This document shows positions 26,396-35,839 of a stretch of DNA of 64,000 nt, piece after piece (the first letter of the stretch is position 1; each line of letters begins with the position of its first letter). Source of the DNA: Algoriphagus lutimaris (GTDB lineage: Bacteria > Bacteroidota > Bacteroidia > Cytophagales > Cyclobacteriaceae); the NCBI RefSeq assembly GCF_017051705.1, contig NZ_JAFIDJ010000002.1:186001-250000 (forward strand). The letters are read 5' to 3'. Position numbers and translations under genes: made by a program. The notes beneath the pieces are model-generated. The model ran no database searches. It saw only the letters and a program-made list of their open reading frames with translations, and was not told the DNA's origin.

Positions 26396-26786
26396 ATTTT
26401 ATTTTGGTCTCATAACTTTTCATTTTTATACTGGCCTACCTTATTCCAAGTAGCATTTTTACCCAGAAAACTTCCAATGTCCTCGCCTTCTACACTTGCA
26501 AAAACGACTTAGATCCAATCCCTTTAGTCAAGCGTAAATGTTTTACTCACCATTTAGTTAAAGCGAAACTTTCAAATGGTCTATAGTAATAGAGCACATC
26601 CTGATATGGATAAAAAGACCAAAAGAAAAAACTCTTTCCCAAAATTTTGGTAAAAAATACTAGGATAAGGTCGTTTTAAATACCTTCAAGCACTTTTTGA
26701 ATCTAAACTGAATTTAACTCGTTTTAAGAATTAAACCATTGACAATCTGACCTATACTATCTAGCTTCAATAAAACTTTTTATCAC
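26396..26786. other. Intergenic region, about 390 bp, no gene seen
   Basis: AT-rich, with no open frame longer than about 30 codons and no recognised RNA fold. A sequence ttgaca at about 26739 lies ahead of the small membrane protein gene, but no convincing -7 element accompanies it. Confidence 0.5.
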
Positions 26787-27077
26787 ATGAATTCTTTAAA
26801 CACCCTAGATCCGGCAAAAGGATTGGCACATGTTGCCATCCGCGTCTTTCAGGTATTATCTGTCTTAATCCTTTGTTTATCGGTGTATTTGATTTATTTA
26901 TCCTATCTGGATTTATTGCCTGATTGGGAAGTTTCCAACAATTACTCTGGACATCATGATAATTGGTCAAGCAACTCAAGCACTTGGCAAATGCTCATTT
27001 TAGCTGTCCCAGGCATCCTTGCCATTGCCTTTTTCTTTCTTTTGGGATATTTGAGAAAGGTTATCCAAAAAGAATAG
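26787..27077 (+). CDS. Small two-span membrane protein, unknown
   Basis: A 96-residue protein with two hydrophobic segments: about 20-42 (IRVFQVLSVLILCLSVYLIY) and about 68-88 (LILAVPGILAIAFFFLLGYL). They are separated by a polar loop with HHDNWSSNSSTW and followed by a basic tail RKVIQKE. No signal-cleavage site, so it is likely an inner-membrane hairpin. I do not recognise the family. It stands alone between the rpsP operon and gltX. Coding character (start, hydrophobic pattern, stop) is good, function unknown. Confidence 0.6.
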   Translation: MNSLNTLDPAKGLAHVAIRVFQVLSVLILCLSVYLIYLSYLDLLPDWEVSNNYSGHHDNWSSNSSTWQMLILAVPGILAIAFFFLLGYLRKVIQKE

Positions 27078-27181
27078 AACTGATTTTTATTTCATATACT
27101 AAAGTATTCATTCCTTTTTCCAGCATTTCCATTCCAAACAAGATTATCCGCAGACCCTTTACGTAAAGGCATACAATTCCC

Positions 27182-27189
27182 TATCTTTG
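27182..27189 (+). promoter_or_regulatory. Bacteroidota-type -7 element for gltX
   Basis: TATCTTTG, identical to the box before rpsP, 59 bp upstream of the gltX start; transcription would begin near 27196. Confidence 0.55.
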
Positions 27190-27248
27190 CAGCCTGAATG
27201 AATAAAAAATCCCTGAAACCAAGTTTCAGAAAGCATAATTAGCAAAGC

Positions 27249-28787
27249 ATGAGTAAAGAAGTTCGCGTAAGATTCGCCCCATCCCCTACCGGCCCCTTAC
27301 ATATTGGTGGTGTACGTACTGCCCTTTACAATTACCTTTTTGCCCGCAAAATGGGAGGAAAGTTTTTGTTGAGAATTGAGGATACAGACCAAATGAGATT
27401 TGTACCCGGCGCTGAAAAATACATTCAGGAATCATTGGCTTGGTTAGGAATATCCGCTGACGAAAGTCCATGGAAACCTGGTGACTGCGGACCTTACAGA
27501 CAATCAGAACGAAAAGCTGATTACATGCAATATGCGTTGGACCTAGTAGAAGCTGGCCATGCCTATTACGCCTTCGATACTTCGGAAGAACTGGAAGCAA
27601 TGCGTGAGCGTTTAACCGCTGCTCGGGTAGTTCAACCCCAATACAATAGCATTACCAGAACCCAAATGAAAAACTCTTTGACACTTCCTGCAGAAGAAGT
27701 CAAAGAGCGTTTAGCTTCCGGAGATCCCTATGTCATCCGTGTCAAAATCCCAAGAAAAGAAGAGGTACGATTGAATGACATGATCCGTGGTTGGGTGATG
27801 GTCCACTCCAGCACCTTGGACGATAAAGTGTTGATGAAGTCAGACGGAATGCCCACTTACCATTTGGCAAATATCGTGGATGATCATCTGATGGGAATTA
27901 CCCATGTCATCAGAGGAGAAGAATGGTTGCCTTCCGCCCCATTACACGTATTGTTATATAAATTCTTTGGCTGGGAAGATACCATGCCTCAGTTTGCTCA
28001 TCTACCCCTTTTGTTGAAACCCAATGGAAACGGAAAACTTTCCAAGCGGGATGGAGATAAGCTAGGCTTCCCTGTTTTCCCTATCAACTGGGAAAATCAG
28101 GAAACTGGTGAAACGGCAGCTGGATTTAGAGAGCAAGGATATTTACCTGATGCATTTGTGAATTTCTTAGCATTCCTAGGGTGGAACCCAGGTGATGATC
28201 GAGAACTATTTTCTTTAGAAGAATTAGTAGACGCCTTCTCAGTTGAACGAATTGGCAAATCAGGAACCAAGTTTGATATAGAAAAAGCAAAATGGTACAA
28301 TGAGCAATACTTGAGAGCTAAAAGTGATCAGGAACTTGCCAATTACATCATTGAAGATGCTTCCAAAGAGGGAGTTGAATTAGTACAGGAAGTGGCAGTA
28401 AAAGCAGCTGGATTAACCAAAGGCAGGGTAACTTTCCCTCGGGACCTATGGAATGAAAGTAAATTCTTGTTTGTTCCTTTAACTTCATTCGATGAAGATG
28501 TTGCTGCTAAAAAGTGGAATGGAGATGCTGTAAAAGTATTGACCCACTATTCAATAGCAATTACCAATTTTGAAGGGACTTTTGATGCTGAAACAGCCAA
28601 AACCATGTTGGGCGATTCAGCAGAAGCAGAGGGGATTAAGATAGGAAAAGTAATGCAAGCAGTACGACTTGCAGTAACTGGATCCGGAGCTGGGCCGGAT
28701 TTGATGGAAGTTTTTGCTATTTTAGGTGCTAAAGAAGTGTCCAACCGTATTCAATTTGCGTTAAATACACTTCCAGTAATTGCCTAA
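27249..28787 (+). CDS. gltX: Glutamate--tRNA ligase
   Basis: Charges tRNA-Glu. The class I signatures are APSPTGPLHIGGVRTALYN near residues 11-29 (HIGH variant HIGG) and KLSKRDGD near residue 265 (KMSKS variant). IRGEEWLPSAPLHVLLY and FAHLPLLL are typical of the Rossmann core. Length 512 fits, including the C-terminal anticodon-binding helical cage. Whether it is discriminating or also charges tRNA-Gln cannot be told here. A small gene follows after 8 bp. Confidence 0.96.
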   Translation: MSKEVRVRFAPSPTGPLHIGGVRTALYNYLFARKMGGKFLLRIEDTDQMRFVPGAEKYIQESLAWLGISADESPWKPGDCGPYRQSERKADYMQYALDLVEAGHAYYAFDTSEELEAMRERLTAARVVQPQYNSITRTQMKNSLTLPAEEVKERLASGDPYVIRVKIPRKEEVRLNDMIRGWVMVHSSTLDDKVLMKSDGMPTYHLANIVDDHLMGITHVIRGEEWLPSAPLHVLLYKFFGWEDTMPQFAHLPLLLKPNGNGKLSKRDGDKLGFPVFPINWENQETGETAAGFREQGYLPDAFVNFLAFLGWNPGDDRELFSLEELVDAFSVERIGKSGTKFDIEKAKWYNEQYLRAKSDQELANYIIEDASKEGVELVQEVAVKAAGLTKGRVTFPRDLWNESKFLFVPLTSFDEDVAAKKWNGDAVKVLTHYSIAITNFEGTFDAETAKTMLGDSAEAEGIKIGKVMQAVRLAVTGSGAGPDLMEVFAILGAKEVSNRIQFALNTLPVIA

Positions 28788-28795
28788 ACTATCAG

Positions 28796-28999
28796 ATGAT
28801 GGCCAAAAAAAAGAAGAAAGATACCGATCCAAAAGTACATGAAGATTTGAAAGGATTCAAAATGGATATTAATTCATTTGGAGAAATTTCATCCAGCTTT
28901 TCCATTGATAAAATCAATGAATTCCTGAATAAGAATGTAGAAGATAAGAAGCTGAAAGACAGAGATGATCTGGATACAAATGAAGGTGAAAAAGAATGA
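28796..28999 (+). CDS. Small charged conserved-type protein behind gltX
   Basis: A 67-residue, very hydrophilic protein that starts MMAKKKKKDTD, with a short motif FKMDINSFGEISSSFSIDKI in the middle and an acidic-basic tail. No membrane span or signal peptide. It starts 8 bp after gltX and ends before a terminator, so it is in the gltX transcript. The central FGE-S-FSIDKINEFLN block looks constrained, but I recognise no family and assign no function. Confidence 0.65.
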   Translation: MMAKKKKKDTDPKVHEDLKGFKMDINSFGEISSSFSIDKINEFLNKNVEDKKLKDRDDLDTNEGEKE

Positions 29000-29027
29000 A
29001 ATTTCACTAATAAATTTTAACATAACT

Positions 29028-29056
29028 AAAAGCTCCTATTTGGAGCTTTTTTGTTT
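29028..29056 (+). terminator. Rho-independent terminator after gltX operon
   Basis: Arms aaaagctcc and ggagctttt with loop tattt and a trailing T-rich run. Confidence 0.85.
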
Positions 29057-29080
29057 TATTTAGAAAACTAAATTGTCATA

Positions 29081-31735
29081 ATGTTTCGAAATCATCATTT
29101 TTTGTCTTCTAGACGAATTTTCTTTTCTATCCCTTTTTTAATTTCTCCTCTTTGTCTTTTCGGACAAAATCTCAACTTCTCAGGTACGGTCACCGATAAA
29201 TCAACCGGACAAACCCTGAAAGACATTCATGTTTTTGTCCCTAATTCTACCTTTCAAACTTTTTCAGATTCCCTAGGCCGCTTCACTATTCCAAATATGC
29301 CTGCTGGAAGGTGGGAAATTGCATTGATCGGTGAAGGTTATGAGGAAATTCAACAAGTCATAGAGCTTAAAAAAACACAGCCAACTAACTTTGACTTTTC
29401 ACTTTTATCAACCAAAATAAACACTCCTCCTGCATTAAAATTGACGGATAAAAAGAGAGAGAAATTGGTAGAGGATTTTACCTCCCATTTTTTATCCACC
29501 AGCAAATATCAGGATCAGCTACGGTTATTAAACCCGGAAGCATTGGTGTTTTTTGAAGAGGATAATTCAAATGAGCTGATGGTCGACACCAATGGATACC
29601 TGATTTTCATCAATGATCAAACGGGCTTCCTTTTCACCTTGTATTTTAACCAACCTCAATCTCTTGAAAAGCCAATTTCAACAGATCAACTCCAACTTGC
29701 CTTTTTAGATTTAATCAATGAAGTACCTGAATTAATTGAAGCAAGAAATTTAGAGCGGGAAAAGATTTTCTTGAATTCACCCGCTTTCACTTTGAGACAA
29801 ATGCTGACGGGAGAATTAAGTGCTTCGGACGGATCTGAAGGAATTCAGGTAGCCTTTGGTAAATATCCAGGTGAATACCTTTTAACCTTTACTAAGCCTT
29901 TTGTAATCCAAGGAAAAGGATCTATCAGTTATACTGACGACCAGCTGGCCCTCAGGTCTGAAGGGGCTGTGGTTTTTGAAGATCAGCTGATGCTAGAAGG
30001 AGGCTTTTCAGAGATTCATCCTTTGGATCAATTGCCAAGAAATTTCAATGGTGAAAAAACACTTCAGTTGGCCAACATTGAAAAAAATGCCCAAGTCATG
30101 CAGGAAAAAGTTTTTTTGCAGACGGATCGAAGTCATTACCTAAAAGGGGAGACATTATTTTTCAAAGCCAATATGATCTATGCCAATCCATTGCTAGGTC
30201 CGGAACTCAGTAAAGTTCTTCATTTGGAGATTTTGGACACCACAGGGTATCAGGAGTACCATCAGGTTTTTCCCATCAAAGCCGGAAAAGCATTTGGGTC
30301 GGTTTATTTACCTGTCGAATTTGATCAGGAAAAATATATTGTCAAAGCCTATACTTCTTGGAGCATCAATTATGGAAATGAAACTTATCTACCAATTCAG
30401 GTCCACGATCCTAGTTTAAAACCAGTTGCATCCCTGCCAGAACAGCTTTCAAATGGTGTAACGATTTTTTCTGATAAGCAGAATTATAGCCCAGGCGAGC
30501 AAGTTAATCTGAACATCATGGTAAGAGATGGGAATGGAAAACCTGTTGCTTCAGACTTGGCAATCCGTGTTTTAGATCTCGATCAGGCTGCACCTTTAGA
30601 AAATAATAAACCCATATCTGAGGCTTTTTCCTTGAATCCAGTCCCAACTGATGCACAATTAGAAGATTTTAAGTATCCGCTGGAAAATAGATTTTCATTA
30701 ATTGGGCAAATAAAAAACGAAGACGATGAACCTATCCAAGGCAATGTAACAGCTCTAATAAACGGCTTAGAAAATATCGAAAAATTCAAAGTTGATGATA
30801 ACGGAACCTTCGACATTCCTAACCTCAGTTTTGAAGATGAATTCGAAATTGCGATCCAAGCTAGCGATAAAAAAGCGCTCCCAGTCAGGAATATTTCCTT
30901 AAAAATCCAAGACTATCAATCCGTTGAGGATTTACCTTCATTTGAATTTCCAAAATTAGAAACCTCTAAAGCTCCTGCCCTGACGGCCCAAGAAATTCAG
31001 GCAAATATGGAAAAAGGAGAGATTTTATTAGAGGAATTTGTACTTGACGAGGAAAAAGATGATCCAGTAGGCCCTATGATTTATGGCTATCCAGATAATT
31101 CAGTTGATCCAAGTACACTCCCTTTAAATGGTAGTACCTCGCAGTTCCTTTATCTTCTCTCTGGACAGGTAGCGGGAATGATCGTCACAGGAAATCCTCC
31201 TTCTATCAGGTTTAGAAACGGTGGAGAACCTTTAGTAATGATTGATGGTTTTCCGATCAACCCTTCTTCTGGACCTACCATTGGAGGCGGCAGTCCTAGT
31301 AGTCGAACCGCCACAGAAATCATCTCAGGGATCAATGTATTTGCCATAAAGAGAGTAGAAGTCATCAAAAGAACAGTCTCCGCACTTGGTGAGGGTGGTA
31401 GGAACGGGATTATTTCTATTTTCATGAAGACTGGCGCAGATCTTCAAAAAGCCAATGAAGCTATTATGAATGACTTTACTCCATTTAACCTTTCCGGTTT
31501 TCCAAGCCTCAGAAAGTTTGAAGATGTAATGGATGAGCAAGAAAATAATTCTCTGTTGAGGGGGCTTAAACCAACACTCTATTGGAATCCTGAAATAATT
31601 ACCAATACCGAAGAACTTTCTCAAAAAGTAGAATTTCAAAGTTCAAAAAGCGGAGGCCCCATGTGGGTAGAAATCAAAGGAATTACAGCAGATGGGCAAC
31701 CGGTAGAAGGTAAATTCGTCATTAATCAACAATAG
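29081..31735 (+). CDS. Exported macroglobulin-like/TonB-plug protein without barrel, paralogue 1
   Basis: An 884-residue exported protein. A signal peptide (ending near residue 29) is followed by a carboxypeptidase-regulatory-like beta-sandwich (about 32-115: GTVTDKSTGQTLKDIHVFVP). Then come a region of unknown type (about 125-330) and macroglobulin-like domains: KVFLQTDRSHYLKGETLFFK at about 343-362 (MG2-like), then FSDKQNYSPGEQVNLNI. Near 680-790 lies a TonB plug-like domain (LSGQVAGMIV, PLVMIDGFPIN, IKRVEVIKR, GRNGIISIFMK). There is no C-terminal barrel; instead the chain ends with a short beta-sandwich (LYWNPEI, then SGGPMWVEIKGITADGQPVEGKF). Such proteins are Bacteroidota-specific, presumably at the cell envelope; role unknown. 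Tandem paralogue starts 40 bp downstream. Confidence 0.75.
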   Translation: MFRNHHFLSSRRIFFSIPFLISPLCLFGQNLNFSGTVTDKSTGQTLKDIHVFVPNSTFQTFSDSLGRFTIPNMPAGRWEIALIGEGYEEIQQVIELKKTQPTNFDFSLLSTKINTPPALKLTDKKREKLVEDFTSHFLSTSKYQDQLRLLNPEALVFFEEDNSNELMVDTNGYLIFINDQTGFLFTLYFNQPQSLEKPISTDQLQLAFLDLINEVPELIEARNLEREKIFLNSPAFTLRQMLTGELSASDGSEGIQVAFGKYPGEYLLTFTKPFVIQGKGSISYTDDQLALRSEGAVVFEDQLMLEGGFSEIHPLDQLPRNFNGEKTLQLANIEKNAQVMQEKVFLQTDRSHYLKGETLFFKANMIYANPLLGPELSKVLHLEILDTTGYQEYHQVFPIKAGKAFGSVYLPVEFDQEKYIVKAYTSWSINYGNETYLPIQVHDPSLKPVASLPEQLSNGVTIFSDKQNYSPGEQVNLNIMVRDGNGKPVASDLAIRVLDLDQAAPLENNKPISEAFSLNPVPTDAQLEDFKYPLENRFSLIGQIKNEDDEPIQGNVTALINGLENIEKFKVDDNGTFDIPNLSFEDEFEIAIQASDKKALPVRNISLKIQDYQSVEDLPSFEFPKLETSKAPALTAQEIQANMEKGEILLEEFVLDEEKDDPVGPMIYGYPDNSVDPSTLPLNGSTSQFLYLLSGQVAGMIVTGNPPSIRFRNGGEPLVMIDGFPINPSSGPTIGGGSPSSRTATEIISGINVFAIKRVEVIKRTVSALGEGGRNGIISIFMKTGADLQKANEAIMNDFTPFNLSGFPSLRKFEDVMDEQENNSLLRGLKPTLYWNPEIITNTEELSQKVEFQSSKSGGPMWVEIKGITADGQPVEGKFVINQQ

Positions 31736-31775
31736 CTTATTTTTAAAGTTTAAACCCCAACTATAAACAAAGAAC

Positions 31776-34544
31776 ATGAAGTTCATTTTAACCACCTTAA
31801 TTGCATTCCTTGGAATTCACTTTTTGGTTCTTGCCCAATCAGGCACAGTCACCGGAGTTGTTACTGATGCCGAAACAGGTGAAACCTTGCCTTTTTGTAA
31901 TGTATTTATCAATAATACGACCATCGCTACAGTCACTGACCTAGATGGAAAATACGTTCTTTCTAACTTGGAGCCTGGCCCTTTGGAGATAGGGTTCTCA
32001 TTTATTGGCTATGTGGCTGAAACAAAAAAAATAACACTCAACCCAGGCGGCACTTCCACAGTCAACTTAAATATGCAACCCTTTGCGCAGGAATTGAGCG
32101 ATGTGGAAATCAAAGCCTCTCGAGACAAAAGTTGGGAAAGAGACCTTAGAAAATTTGAAAACCTCTTTTTAGGGAATGACGAAATTGCAAGTAAGTCAAC
32201 AATTGAAAATCCTTGGGTGATCGATTTTCCTGAACCCGAAGAGAAAAACACGTTCCAAGCTACTGCTGGGATTCCTTTAGAAATCACCAATAATTATTTA
32301 GGCTACAAAATCAGCTTTGACTTAAAAGAGTTTTTTGACTCCCCCACTAACTATAGAATTGCCGGAGCTGCAAGATTCGAAGAAATGGTTCCAGAAACAG
32401 AGGATCAACGTAGTATCTGGGAAAACAACCGAGCGGAGGTCTACAGAAAGTCTCCAATGAATATGTTTCGAGCGATGATCACTGGTGATCAAGAAAAAGA
32501 AGGATTCTTTCTCTACGGTGATAAACCAGGAGGGTCTCCATCCATGAATATGCGTTCGGATATTTTTGCAAATGAATTGGGTAAATCCGTAGTGCCTTAC
32601 AAACCTGATAATTTGGTCACACCTGCACCAAATAAAGAGGGTGAGTATTTGATCAATATGAAAGGAAGAATTGAGATTCACTACCAAAAAGGATATTCTC
32701 AAGTCAACACTTATAAGGATGCTCCTTACCCTGTTTCCTGGTTAGAAGTGTATAAAAACACGGTACGTGTCAAGGAAAACGGAATGGTCTTAAACCCTCA
32801 GGATTTGGTATTCTCAGGAGATATGGATCGGAAAAGGATCTCTACCCTACTCCCTTTGGATTATGATGCAGAGAAAGCCATCCAACTTCAAGACTTAGAA
32901 AAAACAGCTGCAAATTATCAGGAGAAAGTGTTTGTCCATAAAGACAAACCCTATTATTACGCAGGAGATCAACTCTACTTGAAGGCTTATTTTAAATATG
33001 GAAATCCGTACTTACGGGATGAGCTTAGCAAGGTATTGTATGTAGAAGTGATTAATCAAAATAGAGACTTGATTATTGAAAAGAAGCTTCCAATACGAGA
33101 TGGTATTGCTGTTGGAAATTTCTCACTTCCAGATACGCTTTCTCAGGAAAATTATTTCTTAAGAGCCTATACCAATTGGCAAAAAAATTATGGCCCAAAC
33201 CATTATTTTGTTGAGCCTGTCAGCATACTAACTCCTTATCAAAGGGTAGTAGAATTTGAATCCGGAGAATTTCCAGAACCTTCTGGAATTGCGGTGATGG
33301 CCGATAAGGAGGTTTATGAAAAAAAAGAGAAAGTCACGTTAACAATCAAGACGCTTTCCGACAAAGAGATGCCTCTTTCCTCCAATATTTCTGTGGCTGT
33401 AGTAGATCAAACACAAGTTTTACCTATTGAGGAAACAAGTAACATCAGTACTGACTTCCAACTTGAATCCATTCCATCCAGTATGGGATTGGACCGATTT
33501 ACTTATCCGGTAGAAAAATCTCTTTCCTTGGAGGGATTTGTAACCGATGATAAAGGTAAACCCACTTCTGCCTTGATAACGGCCTTTGTCAATGATTTTG
33601 AGGGAATGGTGGACCTTGAATCCAATAGAGATGGGGAATTCACGATGGAAGAAATGGAATTTTACGGACCTTTAAAACTTGCGTTTAAAGCCACGGATAA
33701 AAAAGGAAATACAGCAGGCACCGTAAAATTAATTGATGATTTAAAGGCACCAGTAGCACTTCCAGCGAATGCATATTTCCCAAAAAAGGAAACTGTATCG
33801 ACTTCTATAAGACCTGAACCACCATTGGAAGAACAAGAAGTGGCACCCGAGGAAGAAGAAGTTAAGGAAAAAACAGAGAAAAAAGCCCTCTATGGCACTC
33901 CAAACTATATTGTACCCGGAGAAAAATTAATGGCCACTGGCAATACCGTTGACTTAGTCAATAGTTTGGCAGGAAATGTACCAAGTATGCGAGTAACCTT
34001 AGCAGGAGCCTCTGGCCAACAACAAATCAGGTTGAGAGGAGGTGGTGTTTCAGCAAATGGCAACCTAGAGCCACTAGTGATGGTGAATGGAACAATATTG
34101 GGACAAACTGGGGCTACGACGGCCGCAGACAATTTAAGGAGTATTAATGTTCAAGACATTGACCGAGTGGAAGTGGTAACCCGAACGGTGTCTATGCTGG
34201 GTGATCAAGGTAGAAATGGTGTAATTGCTGTTTATCTGAAGGAATACGATCCCAATGCAGAAAATCCATCGATGTCAGGAGAGGGCTTAAATACATATAC
34301 TGTCGAAGGTTATACCACTTACAACCCTATTTATGTAATGGATTATTCACAGGAAAACGATGTTGACCTGATTGACAAAAGACAAACTTTATACTGGAAT
34401 CCTTATTTAGTTACGGATGATAATGGAACTATAACCATCACCTTTTACACCAATGAGAATGGGGGGGCCATGAGTGTGTATGTAAAAGGCCTTGGGGTAA
34501 ATGGTCAAGGATTATCCGGTTCTTTTACGATCAATTCCAAATAA
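31776..34544 (+). CDS. Exported macroglobulin-like/TonB-plug protein without barrel, paralogue 2
   Basis: A 922-residue homologue of the preceding gene with the same order of parts: signal peptide (1-20), carboxypeptidase-regulatory-like domain (about 22-105, GVVTDAETGETLPFCNVFIN), a central unknown part, MG2-like KVFVHKDKPYYYAGDQLYLK (about 385-404), a second sandwich, and an acidic Pro/Glu linker (about 680-705). A plug-like domain follows (about 715-825: LAGNVPSMRV, IRLRGGG, PLVMVNGTILG, RVEVVTRTV, GRNGVIAVYLK). The C-terminal sandwich has LYWNPYLVTDDNGTITITF and ends SFTINSK. Sequence identity to paralogue 1 is modest outside these blocks, so the duplication is old. The outer-membrane barrel gene follows 35 bp later. 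Confidence 0.75.
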   Translation: MKFILTTLIAFLGIHFLVLAQSGTVTGVVTDAETGETLPFCNVFINNTTIATVTDLDGKYVLSNLEPGPLEIGFSFIGYVAETKKITLNPGGTSTVNLNMQPFAQELSDVEIKASRDKSWERDLRKFENLFLGNDEIASKSTIENPWVIDFPEPEEKNTFQATAGIPLEITNNYLGYKISFDLKEFFDSPTNYRIAGAARFEEMVPETEDQRSIWENNRAEVYRKSPMNMFRAMITGDQEKEGFFLYGDKPGGSPSMNMRSDIFANELGKSVVPYKPDNLVTPAPNKEGEYLINMKGRIEIHYQKGYSQVNTYKDAPYPVSWLEVYKNTVRVKENGMVLNPQDLVFSGDMDRKRISTLLPLDYDAEKAIQLQDLEKTAANYQEKVFVHKDKPYYYAGDQLYLKAYFKYGNPYLRDELSKVLYVEVINQNRDLIIEKKLPIRDGIAVGNFSLPDTLSQENYFLRAYTNWQKNYGPNHYFVEPVSILTPYQRVVEFESGEFPEPSGIAVMADKEVYEKKEKVTLTIKTLSDKEMPLSSNISVAVVDQTQVLPIEETSNISTDFQLESIPSSMGLDRFTYPVEKSLSLEGFVTDDKGKPTSALITAFVNDFEGMVDLESNRDGEFTMEEMEFYGPLKLAFKATDKKGNTAGTVKLIDDLKAPVALPANAYFPKKETVSTSIRPEPPLEEQEVAPEEEEVKEKTEKKALYGTPNYIVPGEKLMATGNTVDLVNSLAGNVPSMRVTLAGASGQQQIRLRGGGVSANGNLEPLVMVNGTILGQTGATTAADNLRSINVQDIDRVEVVTRTVSMLGDQGRNGVIAVYLKEYDPNAENPSMSGEGLNTYTVEGYTTYNPIYVMDYSQENDVDLIDKRQTLYWNPYLVTDDNGTITITFYTNENGGAMSVYVKGLGVNGQGLSGSFTINSK

Positions 34545-34579
34545 TTACGAGTGCTAGTTGAATTTCTCTAATTTTGAAC

Positions 34580-35257
34580 ATGAACCGAATTATTTTGGTA
34601 TTGGTCCTTGTGATCAGTTCCTTTTCTCTAAAAGCACAGACAAGTATTGGAATCAAAGGAGGTTATACCACCTCCTCCTTTTCTTATATTCCTTCCTTGA
34701 ATATCAGAAGCATTTCCGTTGACGGGCTCTCTGCTCCTACTTTCGCTTTTGTCTTCGAACATTTCAATGCAAAAAATGCAGGAATAGAATTGAATATTCA
34801 ATACCTATCTACGGGGTACAGCCAGAACATTACAGATACCGAAGGGGCTATTTTGACCAATGAAACTCAGCTCGATTACCTGAAAGTCCCCATGATGGCG
34901 AGCTTCTTTGTAGGAAGATCCGGAAGATTTCAAATTAAATTCGGACCACATCTTGGTTACTTATTGAGTGCAAATGATATCCAGAGGAATATTGTAGATA
35001 GCTCGCCTCCTGAAATCCCTACTTATGGAGGAGCCGATGACAATCCTAAAAAATTAATGTACGGTCTTAGCGCCGGAGCAGGTATTTCTAAACTTTTTGG
35101 TAAAAGTACCATAGCAGGTGAGGTACGGTTTGGTTATGATTTTACCAATCCAGAATCCCAAGAAAGGATCTTTGATTTAAATTTCACCACTTTGGAATTC
35201 ACTCTTGCTTACCTTTTTCAAATCAAGGATGCCAAGGTGAAAGTGACACCAAAATAA
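34580..35257 (+). CDS. Outer membrane beta-barrel protein (PorT-like fold)
   Basis: A 225-residue outer-membrane protein: signal peptide MNRIILVLVLVISSFSLKAQ, then an eight-stranded barrel pattern beginning TSIGIKGGYTTSSFSY and containing KVPMMASFFVGRSGRFQIKFGPHLGYLLS, typical of the outer-membrane beta-barrel (OMP_b-brl_2) group. The true start is the ATG at 34580 (MNRIIL), not an in-frame TTG 6 bp earlier. It directly follows the two plug-domain proteins and may be their partner in the membrane, which is inference from position only. Confidence 0.82.
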   Translation: MNRIILVLVLVISSFSLKAQTSIGIKGGYTTSSFSYIPSLNIRSISVDGLSAPTFAFVFEHFNAKNAGIELNIQYLSTGYSQNITDTEGAILTNETQLDYLKVPMMASFFVGRSGRFQIKFGPHLGYLLSANDIQRNIVDSSPPEIPTYGGADDNPKKLMYGLSAGAGISKLFGKSTIAGEVRFGYDFTNPESQERIFDLNFTTLEFTLAYLFQIKDAKVKVTPK

Positions 35258-35344
35258 TTCAGCAGCTAAGAATTGGCTGAAACTTTTTATTTTTTTTAAA
35301 CCCATTGTCATATATCCCGAATAATATCCGACTAACCTATGTAA

Positions 35345-35839
35345 ATGAATCGCCAGCAACTTGACCATATTCTCCAAACCTACCACAGGGATGCTTACAT
35401 CTGGGCAAGGCAGTGCTGTTCCTTTGAGGACGAATTAGCCAAGGACGTTCTTCAACAGGTTTATTTGAAAATCTTAGAAGGAAAAGCAAAGCTGAAAAAT
35501 ATTGATAAGGCAAAGACCTGGCTTTTCTCCATTATCCGATATACCTCCATTGATCAATTGAGGGCGTCAGGAAAATTGGTGTGCTTGGAAGAATCCTATG
35601 AAGTACCAGATGTGCAGGAGGAAATCGATCATACGGATTATCAAGGGTTAATCAAGAAATTACCCAAAATGCAACAGGAGGTATTACTGATGGTATTTTA
35701 TCATCAGATGACGATAGAGCAAAGTGCCGAAGTTTTACAAATCGGACTAGGAACTGCAAGAACACATTACGATCGCGGGAAAAAGAAACTCAAGGAAATC
35801 ATTACAAAAACCCAAACACAGGAGCACTATGGAAGATAA
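35345..35839 (+). CDS. ECF-type RNA polymerase sigma factor
   Basis: A 164-residue sigma factor. Region 2 is visible in DELAKDVLQQVYLKIL and the -10 binding helix WLFSIIRYTSIDQLRA (about 60-75). Region 4 is a helix-turn-helix around LPKMQQEVLLMVFYHQMTIEQSAEVLQIGLGTARTHYDRGKKKLKE (landmark span, about 100-145). No signal or membrane part. It overlaps the next gene by 11 bp, as sigma/anti-sigma pairs do. The target regulon is not visible; the plug-domain genes next door are a reasonable guess. Confidence 0.85.
   Translation: MNRQQLDHILQTYHRDAYIWARQCCSFEDELAKDVLQQVYLKILEGKAKLKNIDKAKTWLFSIIRYTSIDQLRASGKLVCLEESYEVPDVQEEIDHTDYQGLIKKLPKMQQEVLLMVFYHQMTIEQSAEVLQIGLGTARTHYDRGKKKLKEIITKTQTQEHYGR

Noticed and set aside
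26739-26760. ttgaca sequence as a sigma70-type -35 box
   Set aside because: Bacteroidota promoters use TTTG and TAnnTTTG elements, and no matching -7 box sits at the proper distance.
34569-34576. TAATTTTG as a promoter for the barrel gene
   Set aside because: It lies only 4 bp before the ATG, and the gene is probably read from the upstream plug-domain genes.
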